Below the pieces are notes generated by a model. It was not told the origin of the DNA, did not search any database, and saw only the letters and a list, made by a program, of their open reading frames with translations. Positions 34,795 to 45,666 of a stretch of DNA of 64,000 nt are shown here, one piece after another; within the stretch, counting starts at the first letter, position 1; each line of letters opens with the position of its first letter. The DNA is taken from the NCBI GenBank assembly GCA_028095005.1, contig CM051461.1, positions 169,329,144-169,393,143 of the forward strand. The letters run 5' to 3'. Both the position numbers and the translations under genes were made by a program. This stretch comes from Rhynchospora pubera. Taxonomy: Eukaryota > Streptophyta > Magnoliopsida > Poales > Cyperaceae.

Positions 34795-35382
34795 AACTAC
34801 ATATATATCACTATAACGTTTTTTTTGTGCGTCTTTTTTTCAATATTTTTTTCTGATTTTTATTTTTTACTTTTACGTTTTTCCTTTATTTTTTTTACTT
34901 ATTTTTTCTGTTTTTATTTTTTTTTTGTTTTCTTATTTTTCGGGTGTTGGGTCCGGGTCCTCTGGGATTTTAGCCATTGGAAGAAAGAGAGGGGACACGT
35001 GTCGTGACGGGGTTGGGTGGGATGGGTGTGGGACGCGTGTCCATTTGTGGGTGGGAGTAGGGGCCTAGGGTGTCCTGCGTGGGGTAGTGGGAAGGGAAAA
35101 AGTGAATGGGTTTTTGACATGTTTTAGCGGGTCTGGTCTGGTCTGGTGTAGGAATTAGTATGAGTTTTGGACGGGTGTAACACGGATTAAGACGGGTTGA
35201 CGGGACGAGACGGTTCGGTCCACAGATTAAGACGGGGCGGGTTAACGCGGGTTTTTTTAGAAAAGACGATCCAAACCCGTAGAAGACCCGTCCCGCTCTA
35301 ACTCTTCGGTCCATCGCGGTTCATGGACGGTCCGGGACGGTCCGGTCCATGGGCGTTCGACCCGGCGGATTTTTGGTAAACA
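34096..35382. mobile_element. Non-autonomous TIR transposon with GC-rich subterminal repeats
   Basis: Termini TGTTTACCAAA and TTTGGTAAACA are inverted. Subterminal zones (34105-34265 and 35130-35360) carry many GGGCGG, GACGGTCC and GGGTTAAGACGG motifs in inverted array, in the style of hAT-like elements (inference). The GC-rich ends contrast with the AT-rich surroundings. ORFs here follow the repeats. It separates two pieces of the KIX spacer. Confidence 0.6.
34351..34751. mobile_element. 400-bp foldback element in a TA tract
   Basis: Nearly complete inverted repeat. TCTATTGTGAACCATGATGC at left mirrors the right end ...TTCACAATAGA, and pairing continues inward to CTTGCCAT (34526-34533) and ATGGCAAG (34569-34576) around a 35-nt centre. 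It is flanked by (AT)n on both sides, with (CT)n at right, consistent with insertion at TA. No coding capacity. Transcription would give a long hairpin RNA. Confidence 0.8.
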
Positions 35383-35403
35383 CGATACCAAACACGCCCG
35401 GTC

Positions 35404-35738
35404 CAAGTAGTCAACGTTATTTCTCAGCTCAATCTTTTCCACGCACGCCGGCACGCATCATATCATAGGGGCCGTTTGGATCCCCATGGAATTTTGGGAA
35501 ATTTCATCTTCCTACTATAAATTTATTATAAACAATCTAAACTCTTCACACAATTATACACTTCCCAATAAATTTATTCCTAAAAATTACAACTTTTCCA
35601 AATTCCCCAACTTCCTAATCGATCCAAACGGCTCCATACTTCCTTTAATATTCGAGTCGCCTTTTCAGTAAATGCGAAGTCCGTCCAAAAGTAAATTCGC
35701 TATCTAGGTGTGATCCAGCTGGCAACTACACACAGCTT
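35404..35738. other. KIX-array promoter piece stranded upstream of copy B
   Basis: GTCAACGTTATTTCTCAG, CTTTTCCACGCA and, after a MITE, AAATGCGAAGTCCGTCCAAA and GTGTGATCCAGCTG match the 5' flanks of copies C and E. The next 3' piece of the same flank is at 52187-52272. Confidence 0.65.
35468..35635. mobile_element. MITE, GGGGCCGTTTGGAT family, second copy
   Basis: Inverted orientation relative to the copy at 9597. Flanked by ATA (35465-35467 and 35636-35638). It interrupts the KIX-array promoter piece. Confidence 0.85.
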
Positions 35739-35923
35739 ATTTATTATTTACTCCTCTAATCTTCTTAGATTAGAAATTTAACCCTCAATTTTCAAAATTT
35801 GAATACATACCCTTATAATCATATTACTTATGTATATTTACTCTTTCGATTAATTTTACTGTTGTTTTCAATAAAAAATTGATTTTTATAATAATTTATG
35901 ACCAAAATGTCCCTGCTAATTTT

Positions 35924-36907
35924 TTTTTTTTAAAAAAGGTGGGAGCGCCACCCAGTTTCATTTTGTAAATGAAACAAAAGGTTACAAAAGAAAATTTAAA
36001 ACATTATCACCTAACAGCAATACTCAAATAAAACACTCAACTATGGACCTGACTTCAACTATTACCATCTCTCAGCAATAAAAAATTTATGTCTAGTACT
36101 ATACCGACAGATATTAAAGAGCACATAACAACTCATGCTTTATCACATCCCAAATTCTAAAAAAACTTAAACATGGGATTTTTGTAAATGAGGCACAATT
36201 TCAACCACCTTCTGTTGATAAAGGTTGTTCCATCAACATACTGCAAGCCATTGCGGCAGCCCAGCATCTCCACCTCCAGCGAACTGAGCAGCTGGTACTT
36301 CCTGTAGTGGTATCATGTCCCAATCCCCAAACATCCATTGCTTCACTAGACTCTTAATCTGTGCCTCTACATCACCTGTCCAATAATTGATCAGAGAACA
36401 AATATGCATTAGCACACTTTTTGTATTAATAGTTTTTTTGTTATTAAAAATGGCCTCATTACGTGTAAGCCAAATTACCCAACATACAGCACTCACCACA
36501 ATGAGAAAAGCTTCTTTATCAAGCTTGTTAAAAGTCTCAGCTGCAACTATAATATTTTGAAATGTATCCCAGTGCAAGATCATATCACTACATGCACCCA
36601 TCCAAAACCAGATTTTTTTTGTAAAATGACATAACACAAAAAGATGGTCCCTATTTTCCTCTTGAGCATAGAAACAACAACTAGTAGAACCAGACCAACC
36701 TCTTTTGGAAAGATTGACTTTAGTCAATACTTTATTGTTTGACACCAACCACATGAAAATTTTTTTCTTATGAGGAATGTGCAATTGCCACCAGAGTAAA
36801 GGACAGTGAGTATTGACTCCATTGAAATTTAGAAAAGCATATAAATCATGGGAGGTGAAAATACCAGAAACGTTCCATCTACAAATCATCTGATCCGGTT
36901 CATGAGT
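35924..36907 (-). mobile_element. 5'-truncated LINE with 16-bp target duplication
   Basis: Minus-strand insertion of 984 bp. TGTCCCTGCTAATTTT (35908-35923) recurs as TGTCCCTACTAATTTT (36908-36923). The tail is a poly-A (T-run on +) preceded by A-run/U-run and a GGTGG/CCACC hairpin at about 35939-35955. The minus-strand ORF (stop at 36233) encodes the end of ORF2 with zf-RVT (CCFYAQEENRDHLFVLCHFTK) and a C-terminal tail. The first residues of that ORF (before about 36907) are host DNA read by chance. Confidence 0.88.
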
Positions 36908-37034
36908 TGTCCCTACTAATTTTCTTTTTGTCCTGTCCAGCACATACATTTGGGTTGTAATAAGAAGAACAATTAGACAGAAAGAAAGAAGATGTTAGTA
37001 GTTCGCTAAATCAAACTAGCTATTTCACATCTAT

Positions 37035-37193
37035 GGCTCCGTTTGGATTTCATTTGGGAAGAAGGAAAAAAGGAAATAAGAGAATAAATTTATTATAAAC
37101 AATTCAAACTTTTCACAAAGTTACACACTTCACAATACTTCTTTTCATTTCTTCCCTTCTTCCCTTCTTCCCACACCTTATCTAAACGCTCCC
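37035..37193. mobile_element. MITE, GGCTCCGTTTGGAT family
   Basis: Termini GGCTCCGTTTGGAT and TCTAAACGCTCCC; TAT flanks both ends. The interior contains AATTTATTATAAACAATTC and CTTCCC repeats shared with the copies at 37932/52083 and 51831. Confidence 0.8.
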
Positions 37194-38652
37194 TATATAT
37201 GAAATACTGGTTTATGTTTATGATGGTTAATAGGCTTGAAGAAGAGTACTCTTTAAAGCCGAATGTGCTTCTTTGATTACAGATTGAAGGCTGCAAGGAT
37301 TTTGAGGATAGGCACAGGTCGAAACATCATAAGAAACTTGAATTTTGGATTGGATCACAAAGCATTCGTCGAAGATGCTAGTGATAGTTATCGTGACCAC
37401 AAATAATTTTATGTTCCAGTATTCTAATTTTCTATTTGGTTGATCACTATTAGAGGTGTACTAGTTTATGTTTTTTTTTTTTCAATTGAGACAAGCAAAT
37501 TGGTTGGTTTTTACTTAAATTTTTGTATTCAAGCAAATTAGGACGCTATCGGAATTTGTGAGTTAAATTCATATATCTTGCTCTAATGGTAATTGATACT
37601 GTTTGTGTTAGCGTAAAATTTTTTTTTTTTTCTTGGAAGGTCGTCTCAAGTTGGATCTCTTCCCTGAACAAGTTTCAATAATAGTCTTCTTTTAGGCGTA
37701 ATTGTCAGGTTGGATATTAGATTAGATAAGAGAAATTTGGTCAAAAATGTTAAAAATTGAGTTTTAGAAATAAAAATATCATTATATTTAACGAGAAGGG
37801 TATATATACATTAGTAACATAATTAAAGGGGTATATATCCAAATTTGAAGAATTTAGGGGTAAAGTTTTAATTAGATAATATTAAAGGGGTATGTAACCA
37901 ATTTTCCCTATAATTTATAGGAAAACGCTAAGGTTCCGTTTGGATGAGGTGTGGGAATAAGAAAATAAGAGAATAAGACAATAAATCTCTACTACTTATA
38001 AAGCACCCTTAGCAATGTCAGCATTTTTCACACAAAGGGGTTGAACACAATTGTTAACATCATTATAAACCATTGATCAATATGATGTACGATTTAGATT
38101 GCTATTTCTAAAAAGGAGTCGACTCTTACACATAAATAAGTCAAGTCTCTGTTGGTACGACTGTTTGGTACGGCTGTTGCTAAAATTTTTTTGTTATTTT
38201 TTCGCTGCTCCTAAAATAGCAGGTTCTAATCGCAACCCCTCCCCTCCCCTCTCTTCGGTTCCGATTCCAAACTCTCCCCTCGCCCCTCCTTTATTCCGAT
38301 CAAAGATATCGCAGAATCTCAGGAAAAAGAAAGCAATCTTTGTGCGATGTGCTTTCCCTTCACCCTACCCTGATTTTCCCTCCTTCGTGTGTGCCCTAAC
38401 AAGCCGAGTATGGAAGGTCTCCGCCTCTAATCGGATCTAGGTTTGTTTTCCATTCCTTACTGTGTCGCCGCCTCCAAATCGAAGCCATAAACGAAAAATG
38501 AGATGCTAGGGTTTGCTCAATATCTCCAGATCCTCCCTCCCATACACTACCTACAAAGATCTTCATCGCCGCTACACGTTCCATCGCATCCCAGCGTTCT
38601 CTGAGTTTGGAAGTGGAGACGAAAGAACCGAAATCAAAATGAAAGAGGAGCC

Positions 38653-38718
38653 ATGATCCATGCCGTAATGGTGATAAGCACTCAAGGCAAACCTCGCCTC
38701 AAATTCTACGAATTTCAG
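38653..38718 (+). pseudogene. Captured exon 1 of AP-3 complex subunit sigma
   Basis: The ATG at 38653 opens MIHAVMVISTQGKPRLKFYE followed by FQ and a GT donor at 38719. This is the first exon of a clathrin-adaptor sigma subunit, closest in my memory to plant AP-3 sigma; one residue between PRL and KFY seems missing. A pyrimidine-rich leader (about 38228-38300) resembles the parental 5' UTR. No following sigma exons are seen, so it is a captured fragment. Confidence 0.65.
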
Positions 38719-39818
38719 GTCATTTCTCGATTTCTCTTTCTTTGATCAACTTCCCATTTTGAGGCATAAGTATTTTAAAGTTTCGTTTAGTAAAAAGTTT
38801 AAAAAAGCTTAGCAAGTTAATGTACTTCGTTCTTTTATGAAAAATCCAAGCATCCATACTCTTGGATTGGGACCTAATCAATCACCAACTTGATTTTGTT
38901 ACGTTAATATCTCTTTTATCAACTTTTAATTAGCATTTTCAAAAAATATATACGTTTGAAATGCCGGAGTTGCACAGACAATTTTTAGGTCATATATATA
39001 TTTTTCTGATTTCGGAGGTATCTATTGATTTGAAAATCCAATGCAACGCCACTGATTTTCTTTACCGATTGCTGAACTGGTCACTCCTCATTGGTTATTT
39101 TTCAGTAGTGATACATGTTAAATAAATAAAGACAGGTTACGGGTAGATTGGATCAGGTACTGAAACTGTACCGAGAAATTGAGTTTGTTATGCTGTTTTT
39201 TTTTTAATATATTTTTATACCTGTTTCATTTGCTATGCAAATTACATAAATAATCTCACGTTTTCTTTTGTTGTTTACTTTTCAATTATTCACTTAACTT
39301 TTGGAGAGTTGTCTCCCAGTGAAGGTATAATAATCAAGTGCTGACATGCTCTCAACTTCAAGTATATATTTTTTTTTACTGTACAAGTCCGAATTCAATA
39401 TTTATATGATTTGAAGTACAATAGCAACTAATGTCTAAGAGTTCAGAAACTTTATTTTTGGATTTCATAAATTGTGATCAATTCTATTACTGGAGGGAAT
39501 AGGTCTGATAGCTTATGGTAGTCCTTTTTTTTTCTTTTACTGTATACTGTATATACTCTCTTATAAAAGGATTAGCTTATGGCATTGGTTTGACTGCTTA
39601 TGGAACAAATGAGTTCAGAAATCATATCCTTTTCTATATATTTTTATTTGTTTACCTTTGACTCTGCCTTAAATCCCATTATGCAATTTATGAATAACTG
39701 TTTGTTGATTGTAGGTGTTAAATGTCACACTTAATATATTGCAGTTTAGTTTATTATAGAAACCCTTTAAAATGAAATAATCTATTGAATTAGAGCCTCG
39801 CTTTATTGAATCAATGCA

Positions 39819-39950
39819 GATCAAGCGATGGACAATAGGATTGCAAGCTTGAAAAGGAATTGAAATCTCAGAACAGTGGATGCAAAATTGCTAACTGGAT
39901 CCGAAAAAGGACAAACTGGCTTTAAGAGAAGAGGGCAGCAATATGCTCAG
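39819..39950 (+). other. Exon-like piece inside the Helitron, unidentified
   Basis: A stretch bounded by a TTGCAG-like acceptor and CTCAG|GTTTTT. One frame reads KLEKELKSQNSGCKIANW before a stop. I do not recognise the parent gene. A second exon-like piece follows at about 40047-40130 (frame QLGFTVNGDKNDVVVWSYIG). Confidence 0.3.
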
Positions 39951-40207
39951 GTTTTTAACTTGTTGTGCACTATATCTTTTTTTTGCAATCTGATAGTTAG
40001 GCACTTATATTTTATTATTTTATTTATTTATTTTTTCCCCCCTCCAGCACTGTAGAAGTATTTAGATCAATTGGGCTTCACTGTCAATGGCGATAAGAAT
40101 GATGTTGTTGTCTGGAGTTATATTGGATGAAGTCCTCTTAATTTTATTTTGTAATTGGTAGTTGCCATTATTATTGTTCACTCATTCCTTTCCTGTTTTC
40201 TCAACAG

Positions 40208-40329
40208 ATATTGTTGGTGTGGCTGTACTGTCTGGTAACCGTAATTTCGAGAGACAAATTCATCCACTGACAAGAGCGAAATATCTAGCCTCTCCACCTT
40301 CAGGTGGTACAGTGACAAAGTTAAGATAG
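40208..40329 (+). pseudogene. Captured aconitate hydratase fragment
   Basis: After a CAACAG acceptor the frame reads GVAVLSGNRNFERQIHPLTR and then AKYLASPP, the conserved C-terminal block of aconitase ([20 protein letters not shown]). It then diverges (SGGTVTKLR) and stops at TAG 40327-40329. Expected residues LVVAYALAG are deleted. A captured fragment, not functional. Confidence 0.8.
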
Positions 40330-40442
40330 TGAGTACTTGACTGAACCTTTGAAATGATAGTGCAGTGTTAAACATTTCTAATTGATTTCCTTTCTTTGCT
40401 GATTAAAATCCTTCAATATAATTATTATTCTTATTTTGTTTA

Positions 40443-40660
40443 TCTCTACTACTTTTAAAGCACCCTTAGCAAGGTCAGCATTTTTCACACAAAGGGGTCC
40501 AAACAATTGTTAACATCATTATAAACCATTGATCAAGATGATGTATGGTTTGGATCGCTATTTCTATAAAAGAGTCGACTCTACACACAAATACGTCAAG
40601 TCGCTGGTGGTATAACTCTTTGGTTTCGCATGTATAGCGCGCGAGTTCGAATCCGTTTTG
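40443..40660 (+). mobile_element. Second Helitron 5' end, internal
   Basis: TCTCTACTACTTTTAAAGC and the next 180 bp or so repeat the outer Helitron's first 200 bp (37986-38190): GCACCCTTAGCAA, GTCAGCATTTTTCACAC and AAACCATTGATCAA are shared. It is also preceded by A. I found no matching 3' end of its own, so it may share the CTAG at 52082 or be a nested, truncated copy. Confidence 0.75.
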
Positions 40661-41760
40661 CTTTTGAAATTTTATTTAAAGCTGAAGCTTGTAATATAAC
40701 TGGAACCTAGGTATGAAAATTGATAGAGTAAGGTTGAACCGATTATAATTCATCGAGCAGAAAAAAAATGTATCCACATGATGGAGGTGAATCATCTTGC
40801 CTATGTCAACAATGTATTGTTTTGTTATTTTTCCTGTTTGAAGCAAAAACTGATCATAAGATTTTATTTATTTTTTAGTGGAAAGTCGTTTGCAAATATG
40901 AATGGAAATTCATAATAGATTCAATTTTCAATTATATTTGGGCCTCTTCTAACTATTTGATCTTTCTTTTCATATTGATGATGTGCTTGAAGGCTTTGAA
41001 AAATAAACCGCCAACCCTACCTATGGTAAAGAAGGCTTAATAAACCTGGAGAGATTGCAAAGAGGATAAAGGTTTGTTGTCTTATTTCTTAATTTTTGCA
41101 AAAATGTTAGTTGCTTTTACTGATCCATGAGCCATTATTTTCCATATTAATTTGAAACAGATCTAAAATTAAAGCAAAAATAGACACGAAGGAAAAATAA
41201 GTGCACTTAATTTGGTTTTTGGCAACGGGCACATGCTGGTATTGCAAATTTTTTTTAATTTAACTAAGAATTTGTAGATTTCTATACTATAATTTTTTGG
41301 AAATCATTTTTATAGCGGCATGAGAATTTATGGATGAAAATAGTGTCATATATATCAGGGCGAATGTGGGCATGGAGAAAATAGTGTCATAACGATGTAA
41401 GGGATTGAATATTGTCTAAATTGCCCCTTGGTCCTGTAGATCAATCAATCTATTGATTCGACAACACTTATCAGGCTCGATCAATCAATTTCAGGTATTG
41501 TTGGATCTGAATAATTTTTATTTCATAAGATCCTTTCTTGCTCATAATATATAATTATGAAATATTTACCACTTTGTTAGATTTGTGAGTTGTGACGCAT
41601 AATTTAAGCTAACAAGATATACATATTTGATTTTTTTTTACTGTTTTGTTGGATCGCCAGAGAATCTTCTACTTTGTGTTTTTTTTTAATTATAGATTAT
41701 TATGATTTTATAAGAAGATTGTTATGTTTTCAGCCTGACGTGCTGGCATTTCAGGATTCA
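40661..41760. other. Helitron interior, no recognised gene
   Basis: AT-rich DNA with short exon-like pieces but no protein I can name. Confidence 0.4.
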
Positions 41761-42915
41761 GTTTTGCTTAGCCTGACTAGCTGTGAAATTACACTTCTTT
41801 CCTCCTTGAGGGTGTTTGACCCTAAAATTACGCGATTGGAGACACAGACCGATTTACGAGAAGTTTGAGAAAATCAAGAAAAATAGCAAATGGACCCCAA
41901 AAATCAAGGAAAAATATTCAAAAATCCAGGAGATGATTAGGAAAATTATGCTGCTTTCCGAATGGTCAAAGGAGCTACAGAATCGCCATTTTATGCAAAG
42001 AAACCCTCACATTTGGAGAAATTAAATAAAATAGTTGAAGGGGTCTTTTCAGAAAATTCATGGCACCACCAGATTCTGCATATTTTAGTGAACCTACACC
42101 TAAAATCTCATGCGAAAAATCAAATGGAAAGTGCCCCAAAGAATTTATTTAGTTTCAGCAGTCACGAAAATGCAACAAAATCTGATAAATGGACAAATCC
42201 GGTGTAACATGAAATGGAGAAGGGTTCTCCACCATATTTAACCCTTCCCCCGTACACATGCTGAAAGTGGCTGCGCCCGATACACCATGCACCGCATCCA
42301 ACAGACCAAGGGGTATACACGTGGCTCACCAAACACCGAGTGCATGTAGAAGAGATCGAAGGGGTGTCGCTGGGTATCTGATCTCGATTAAACTTGATCC
42401 TTTCGCAAGTTGAAGACTGGTGCACGTGGTGTTGATAGAACGAAAGGAATAGAAACCACTGGGACCTACAAGACATACTATGGTGCACCATGCACCAAGT
42501 ACACCCCAAAATCCAGAAAGAAGAGGGGAAGAGGCTCCCAACAGAAATCCGTTGAAGGAGTCTGTTACACACGGAACCGCCGGGCTCCAGGCTGTCACTC
42601 TCGACCAATAGGAGCAACGCAGCACTGCTTATAAAAGGAGACTCGAAGAGAGAGAAAGGGGAGGAATACACACTTGCTCAGAGAGCCACACTTTGTACAC
42701 ACATACACTAGAGAGAGAGCTTGAGATCAGACATTTGTACGAGCACATTGTGTGCATAGGTGGAGGAAGGAGCATAGAGAAAGAAAGAGACAAAAAAAAA
42801 GAGCGATCTTGTAAAGGTAAAGAGACTAAGAGGTACGATCTGTGATTGAGATCTGATTTTGTAAAGGATTGCATAGTTTTCAATAGAATTTGAATTTTCT
42901 TGTGGAATTGCACGG
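41761..42915 (+). promoter_or_regulatory. LTR-like promoter region (CAAT and TATA boxes)
   Basis: A moderately GC-rich block containing CCAAT at about 42605 and TATAAAAG at 42630-42637, followed by a GAGAGA-rich leader. It could be an LTR running from TGTGAAATTACACTTC (about 41781) to GTGGAATTGCA (about 42912), TG...CA. However, I see no PBS after it, no partner LTR and no clear target duplication. A transcript starting here would run into the hairpin array. Confidence 0.4.
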
Positions 42916-42961
42916 CTGGATCTTTCTTTTCTTCTTTCTATGTTTAATTGGTCGATTCTTG

Positions 42962-43778
42962 GCTCTAATCTGAAGCGTAGCATCAGTTAGAGCGTGTTTG
43001 TTGTTTAATAAGTTCAGTTCTTCATGATTGACTCGCCTATTCACCTTCTTCTTGATACTTTATTGACTTGCTCAGAGTTTTCTTTGGTTTGATTCGTAAT
43101 AGGTTAAGGCAAGGCTGATCTAAAACTGAAGCATAGCATCAGTTTAGATCGGGTCTTGTTAGACAATTTCCTTCTTCCGTAGTTTAATCACTCTCTTGTT
43201 TGAAGTATGGTATCGATTGGAGTACGATTCTGTATAATAGGCTTAGTTTTAATGAAATTGCTTATTACTCTCTTTCTTGAACTTCAAGTGTTGTAGGCAT
43301 ATCTTGATCTTGATCTGAAGCGTAGCATCAGTCAAGGCCAGATATTATCTGTCTATTCTCGTTTCTTTAGTGTGGTCTTATTCTTGTTCAGGTTACAGTT
43401 TCAACCAAGGTCTATCTCTGTTGGTTAGGTATGAATTGCTAGGCAGATTCCATCCCTTGTCTGATCTCTCTATAATTGAGGCTTGTTCCTTTCTCTCTCC
43501 TTTCTTTAGATGTTTGTTCAGGTCCATGAATTCTTCACTCATCTTTTTGGAGTCATGGTCTGAAGCATAGCATCAGCCATGCTCCACAAAGAATTGTACA
43601 AAGGCAGTTTCATGAAAGCTTGAAGCTTAGCATCAAGTTCCATGAGACAGCATGCTCACTGGTGAGCCTGAAAAGTTATTCCTTTGAGGTCTGAAGCATG
43701 GCATCAGTCTCCATGGATGAACTATTAGCCTAATCTAGCCTAAAGTCAAAGCATAGCATTGACTCGATTTGTATTAGG
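42962..43778 (+). repeat. Array of seven stem-loops with a shared 9-nt loop
   Basis: Stem-loops at 42962-42993, 43117-43150, 43309-43336, 43548-43586, 43610-43645, 43686-43711 and 43739-43778, with a weak eighth at about 43200-43216. Loops are AGCGTAGCA, AGCATAGCA, AGCGTAGCA, AGCATAGCA, AGCTTAGCA, AGCATGGCA and AGCATAGCA. In five copies the closing stem is CTGA/TCAG with a single unpaired base just 5' of CTGA. The fifth copy has CTTGA/TCAAG with a bulged G, the seventh TCAA/TTGA with none. Outer stems differ between copies (GCTCTAA/TTAGAGC, GATCTAAA/TTTAGATC, CTTGA/TCAAG, TGGAG.CATGG/CCATG.CTCCA, TCATG/CATGA), yet each pairs with itself. The function is unknown. Confidence 0.8.
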
Positions 43779-45300
43779 ATCCCTCAATGGCAGGATAAGA
43801 GAGTTCAGTTAAGAAATCGACTAAATCCATGGCCATGGGGTGCACCAGTGAGTATAGGCTTACAATTCAGTGTTCAATCTCATTTATCAACACATCCAGT
43901 TCATATTCTAATTTAGTTCAATTCCAAGGGCCTAAGTGAAGTTTTCTGTTCATGGGAGTTCATTTCATCTTCATTGCTGTCATTCTATAATAGTAACTGT
44001 TGCCTCATGACGAATTTCAGCAGAAAGAGCAAGAGATATATGATCTGTTTGTAACACCATAATTGGAACTGTTAACTTCTAGGGAACCTTAGGATCAATT
44101 CGAGGACATAATTCAATATTGCCTCTGTGTAATAGCTCATGTGTAGGCCAAATGTAATCCCTGAAAAAGTTAAGGGCTGTAAAGAAAAATGCTAGGTAAT
44201 TTAAATTGGATGGTTTGGTTTAAGGCGTTAACCAAATGTTTATTGACCTGTGTTAATAGGATATTTGCAATAATATAGAGTACATGGGTTTGTTTGTAAA
44301 AGTAAGAAAATAGTGCCCAGGGACTGAAATGTTCATATGCAAAATGATATAGATTCTTGTTTCATTCTGATGTGAAAGAACTGACCAATGAGATGCCATG
44401 GAAAATTGGATATAAACATGGTTTAAGAATTCTTTTATCCCTCTCTTTGCTCATGTAGTTACCTTGCCTTGACAGTGATTGCTCATATGTATTAGGAGTG
44501 TAAGTAATTGGTCCGTGTTGCATCCTTGTAAAAATGACATGAGACTTGTGTAAAGAAGATCTTTTACCTGCAGGAGACCTAGTTGTGAATAAGTGTTACG
44601 CCCTATTGAATATACCAGGCCACATGTGGAATGAAGATAAGAAAAAAAATGAAAATGAAGAATGAGAGGTGTTCTGCCAATTGACTTTTGCTTAGTAATT
44701 GTAGCATATAAAGACACCAGGCGTGAGTAGTATAATGTTCAAATTTAGCTCCTTAAAACGATTGCATGAAGTCAGCACCAAAAATGTCATCGCTGCATAA
44801 CATCAAATTAAGCATATGCATGATAGATCAACCCTCTAGATACCCTCTTTGTGTCATCTTGGCGTTCAATTGAGTTTTTTTTCTGATATACATTCAATCA
44901 CCTTAGTCCCTTGTGGTACCAAACCCCGTACCATAGTACCAATACTGGTACCATCGTACCTGCTCTCCGTTTTCCCACCAAATGGGGCTGACGCAACACT
45001 AATGGAGTTCACCGATGCACTCCCCTTGGCCTCACGATACTAGTGAACTCTTCCTCGTCAGCTGCGACGGCCGGAGTTGGTAGCGGATTGAAACCCGTTA
45101 TCGTCGAACCCGATAACAGAGAAAACAAGCCCGTCTTCTTCAAAAGCTGGAGCGTTTAAGTCCTCTTCGATCTTCTGTGATGGAAGGGCAGTGTAGCGGG
45201 TCACAAGACTGTCAGCGACCTGCTACATCAAAATCATAACGGGATTAGACAATTAACCCCCAGCATGAACCCCAGTAATAACTAGCTGACGTGTCCCAAT
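43779..45300. other. Helitron interior between hairpin array and LINE
   Basis: No gene recognised. At about 44900-44970 a short cluster of GGTACCA/TGGTACC motifs occurs. A possible TATA (ATTATAAATAG) at about 45338 precedes the LINE reading frames. Confidence 0.4.
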
Positions 45301-45400
45301 TAGGAAATGCCATGTCAACAGAAACTTAGGAAAATCATTATAAATAGTAGGAAGCTTAGAAAAATACAAACGACATATCCATAAAATTCTAAAAATCAAA

Positions 45401-45583
45401 ATGAATAAGCTTCCCAAGCCACATGAGAAAAGCTTGGCTGCTACTGCTGACTCACCTTCTCAGCAGTCATTTGCACCCCACAAAAAAGCCAAAGCAAGGA
45501 ATGCTGCTCATCTTCATTCTTCATCTGAGAAGTTGGATATCCCTGGATCTGATGAAGAGCTAGTTGACTACTCCTCTGAGTAG
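45401..45583 (+). CDS. Small ORF ahead of LINE ORF2, possible ORF1 remnant
   Basis: 60 residues from MNKLPKPHEK to LVDYSSE, Ser/Ala/Lys-rich with an acidic end (GSDEELVDYSSE). It lacks the RNA-binding and CCHC domains of plant L1 ORF1. It sits 83 bp before the ORF2 ATG in the position of ORF1, so it may be the start and acidic tail of an internally deleted ORF1. No firm similarity. Confidence 0.4.
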   Translation: MNKLPKPHEKSLAATADSPSQQSFAPHKKAKARNAAHLHSSSEKLDIPGSDEELVDYSSE

Positions 45584-45666
45584 TTTTTGCTCTTTTTCTT
45601 GTTTCTTTTAGCTGCCATTAAGGAGCTTCTTTTTGTTGAACTTTGTTTTGGCTTTATTATTTTTCG

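Larger units (their letters stand above)
35740..37915. mobile_element. TIR element with degenerate inverted arms of about 95 bp
   Basis: The left arm (about 35750-35850: TTAGATTAGAAATTTAACCC, CAAAATTTGAATACATACCC) is mirrored by the right arm (about 37795-37910: GGGGTATATATCCAAATTTG, GGGGTAAAGTTTTAATTAGA). The interior holds a LINE (35924-36907), a MITE (37035-37193) and non-coding DNA. Exact ends are uncertain. Confidence 0.5.

Noticed and set aside
34659..35454. Several ORFs of 65-114 residues around the GC-rich repeats
   Set aside because: They follow CT/TA microsatellites and subterminal transposon repeats and overlap on both strands; no protein family features.
36908..36949. Start of the minus-strand ORF at 36949 as the LINE protein start
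   Set aside because: The target duplication ends the LINE at 36907, so the first residues are translated host DNA.
40600..40660. tRNA gene or SINE suggested by GAGTTCGAATCC in the inner Helitron end
   Set aside because: No convincing A box or cloverleaf; the motif is part of the Helitron 5' region.
42162..42983. Overlapping ORFs on both strands in the TATA-containing block
   Set aside because: They are low-complexity Ser/Leu-rich frames in promoter-like DNA, with no coherent domain.
42962..43778. CRISPR-like repeat array or a repeated peptide (LKHSIS)
   Set aside because: Spacing is irregular, repeats carry different complementary arms, the locus is a plant genome, and no continuous frame links the peptide copies.
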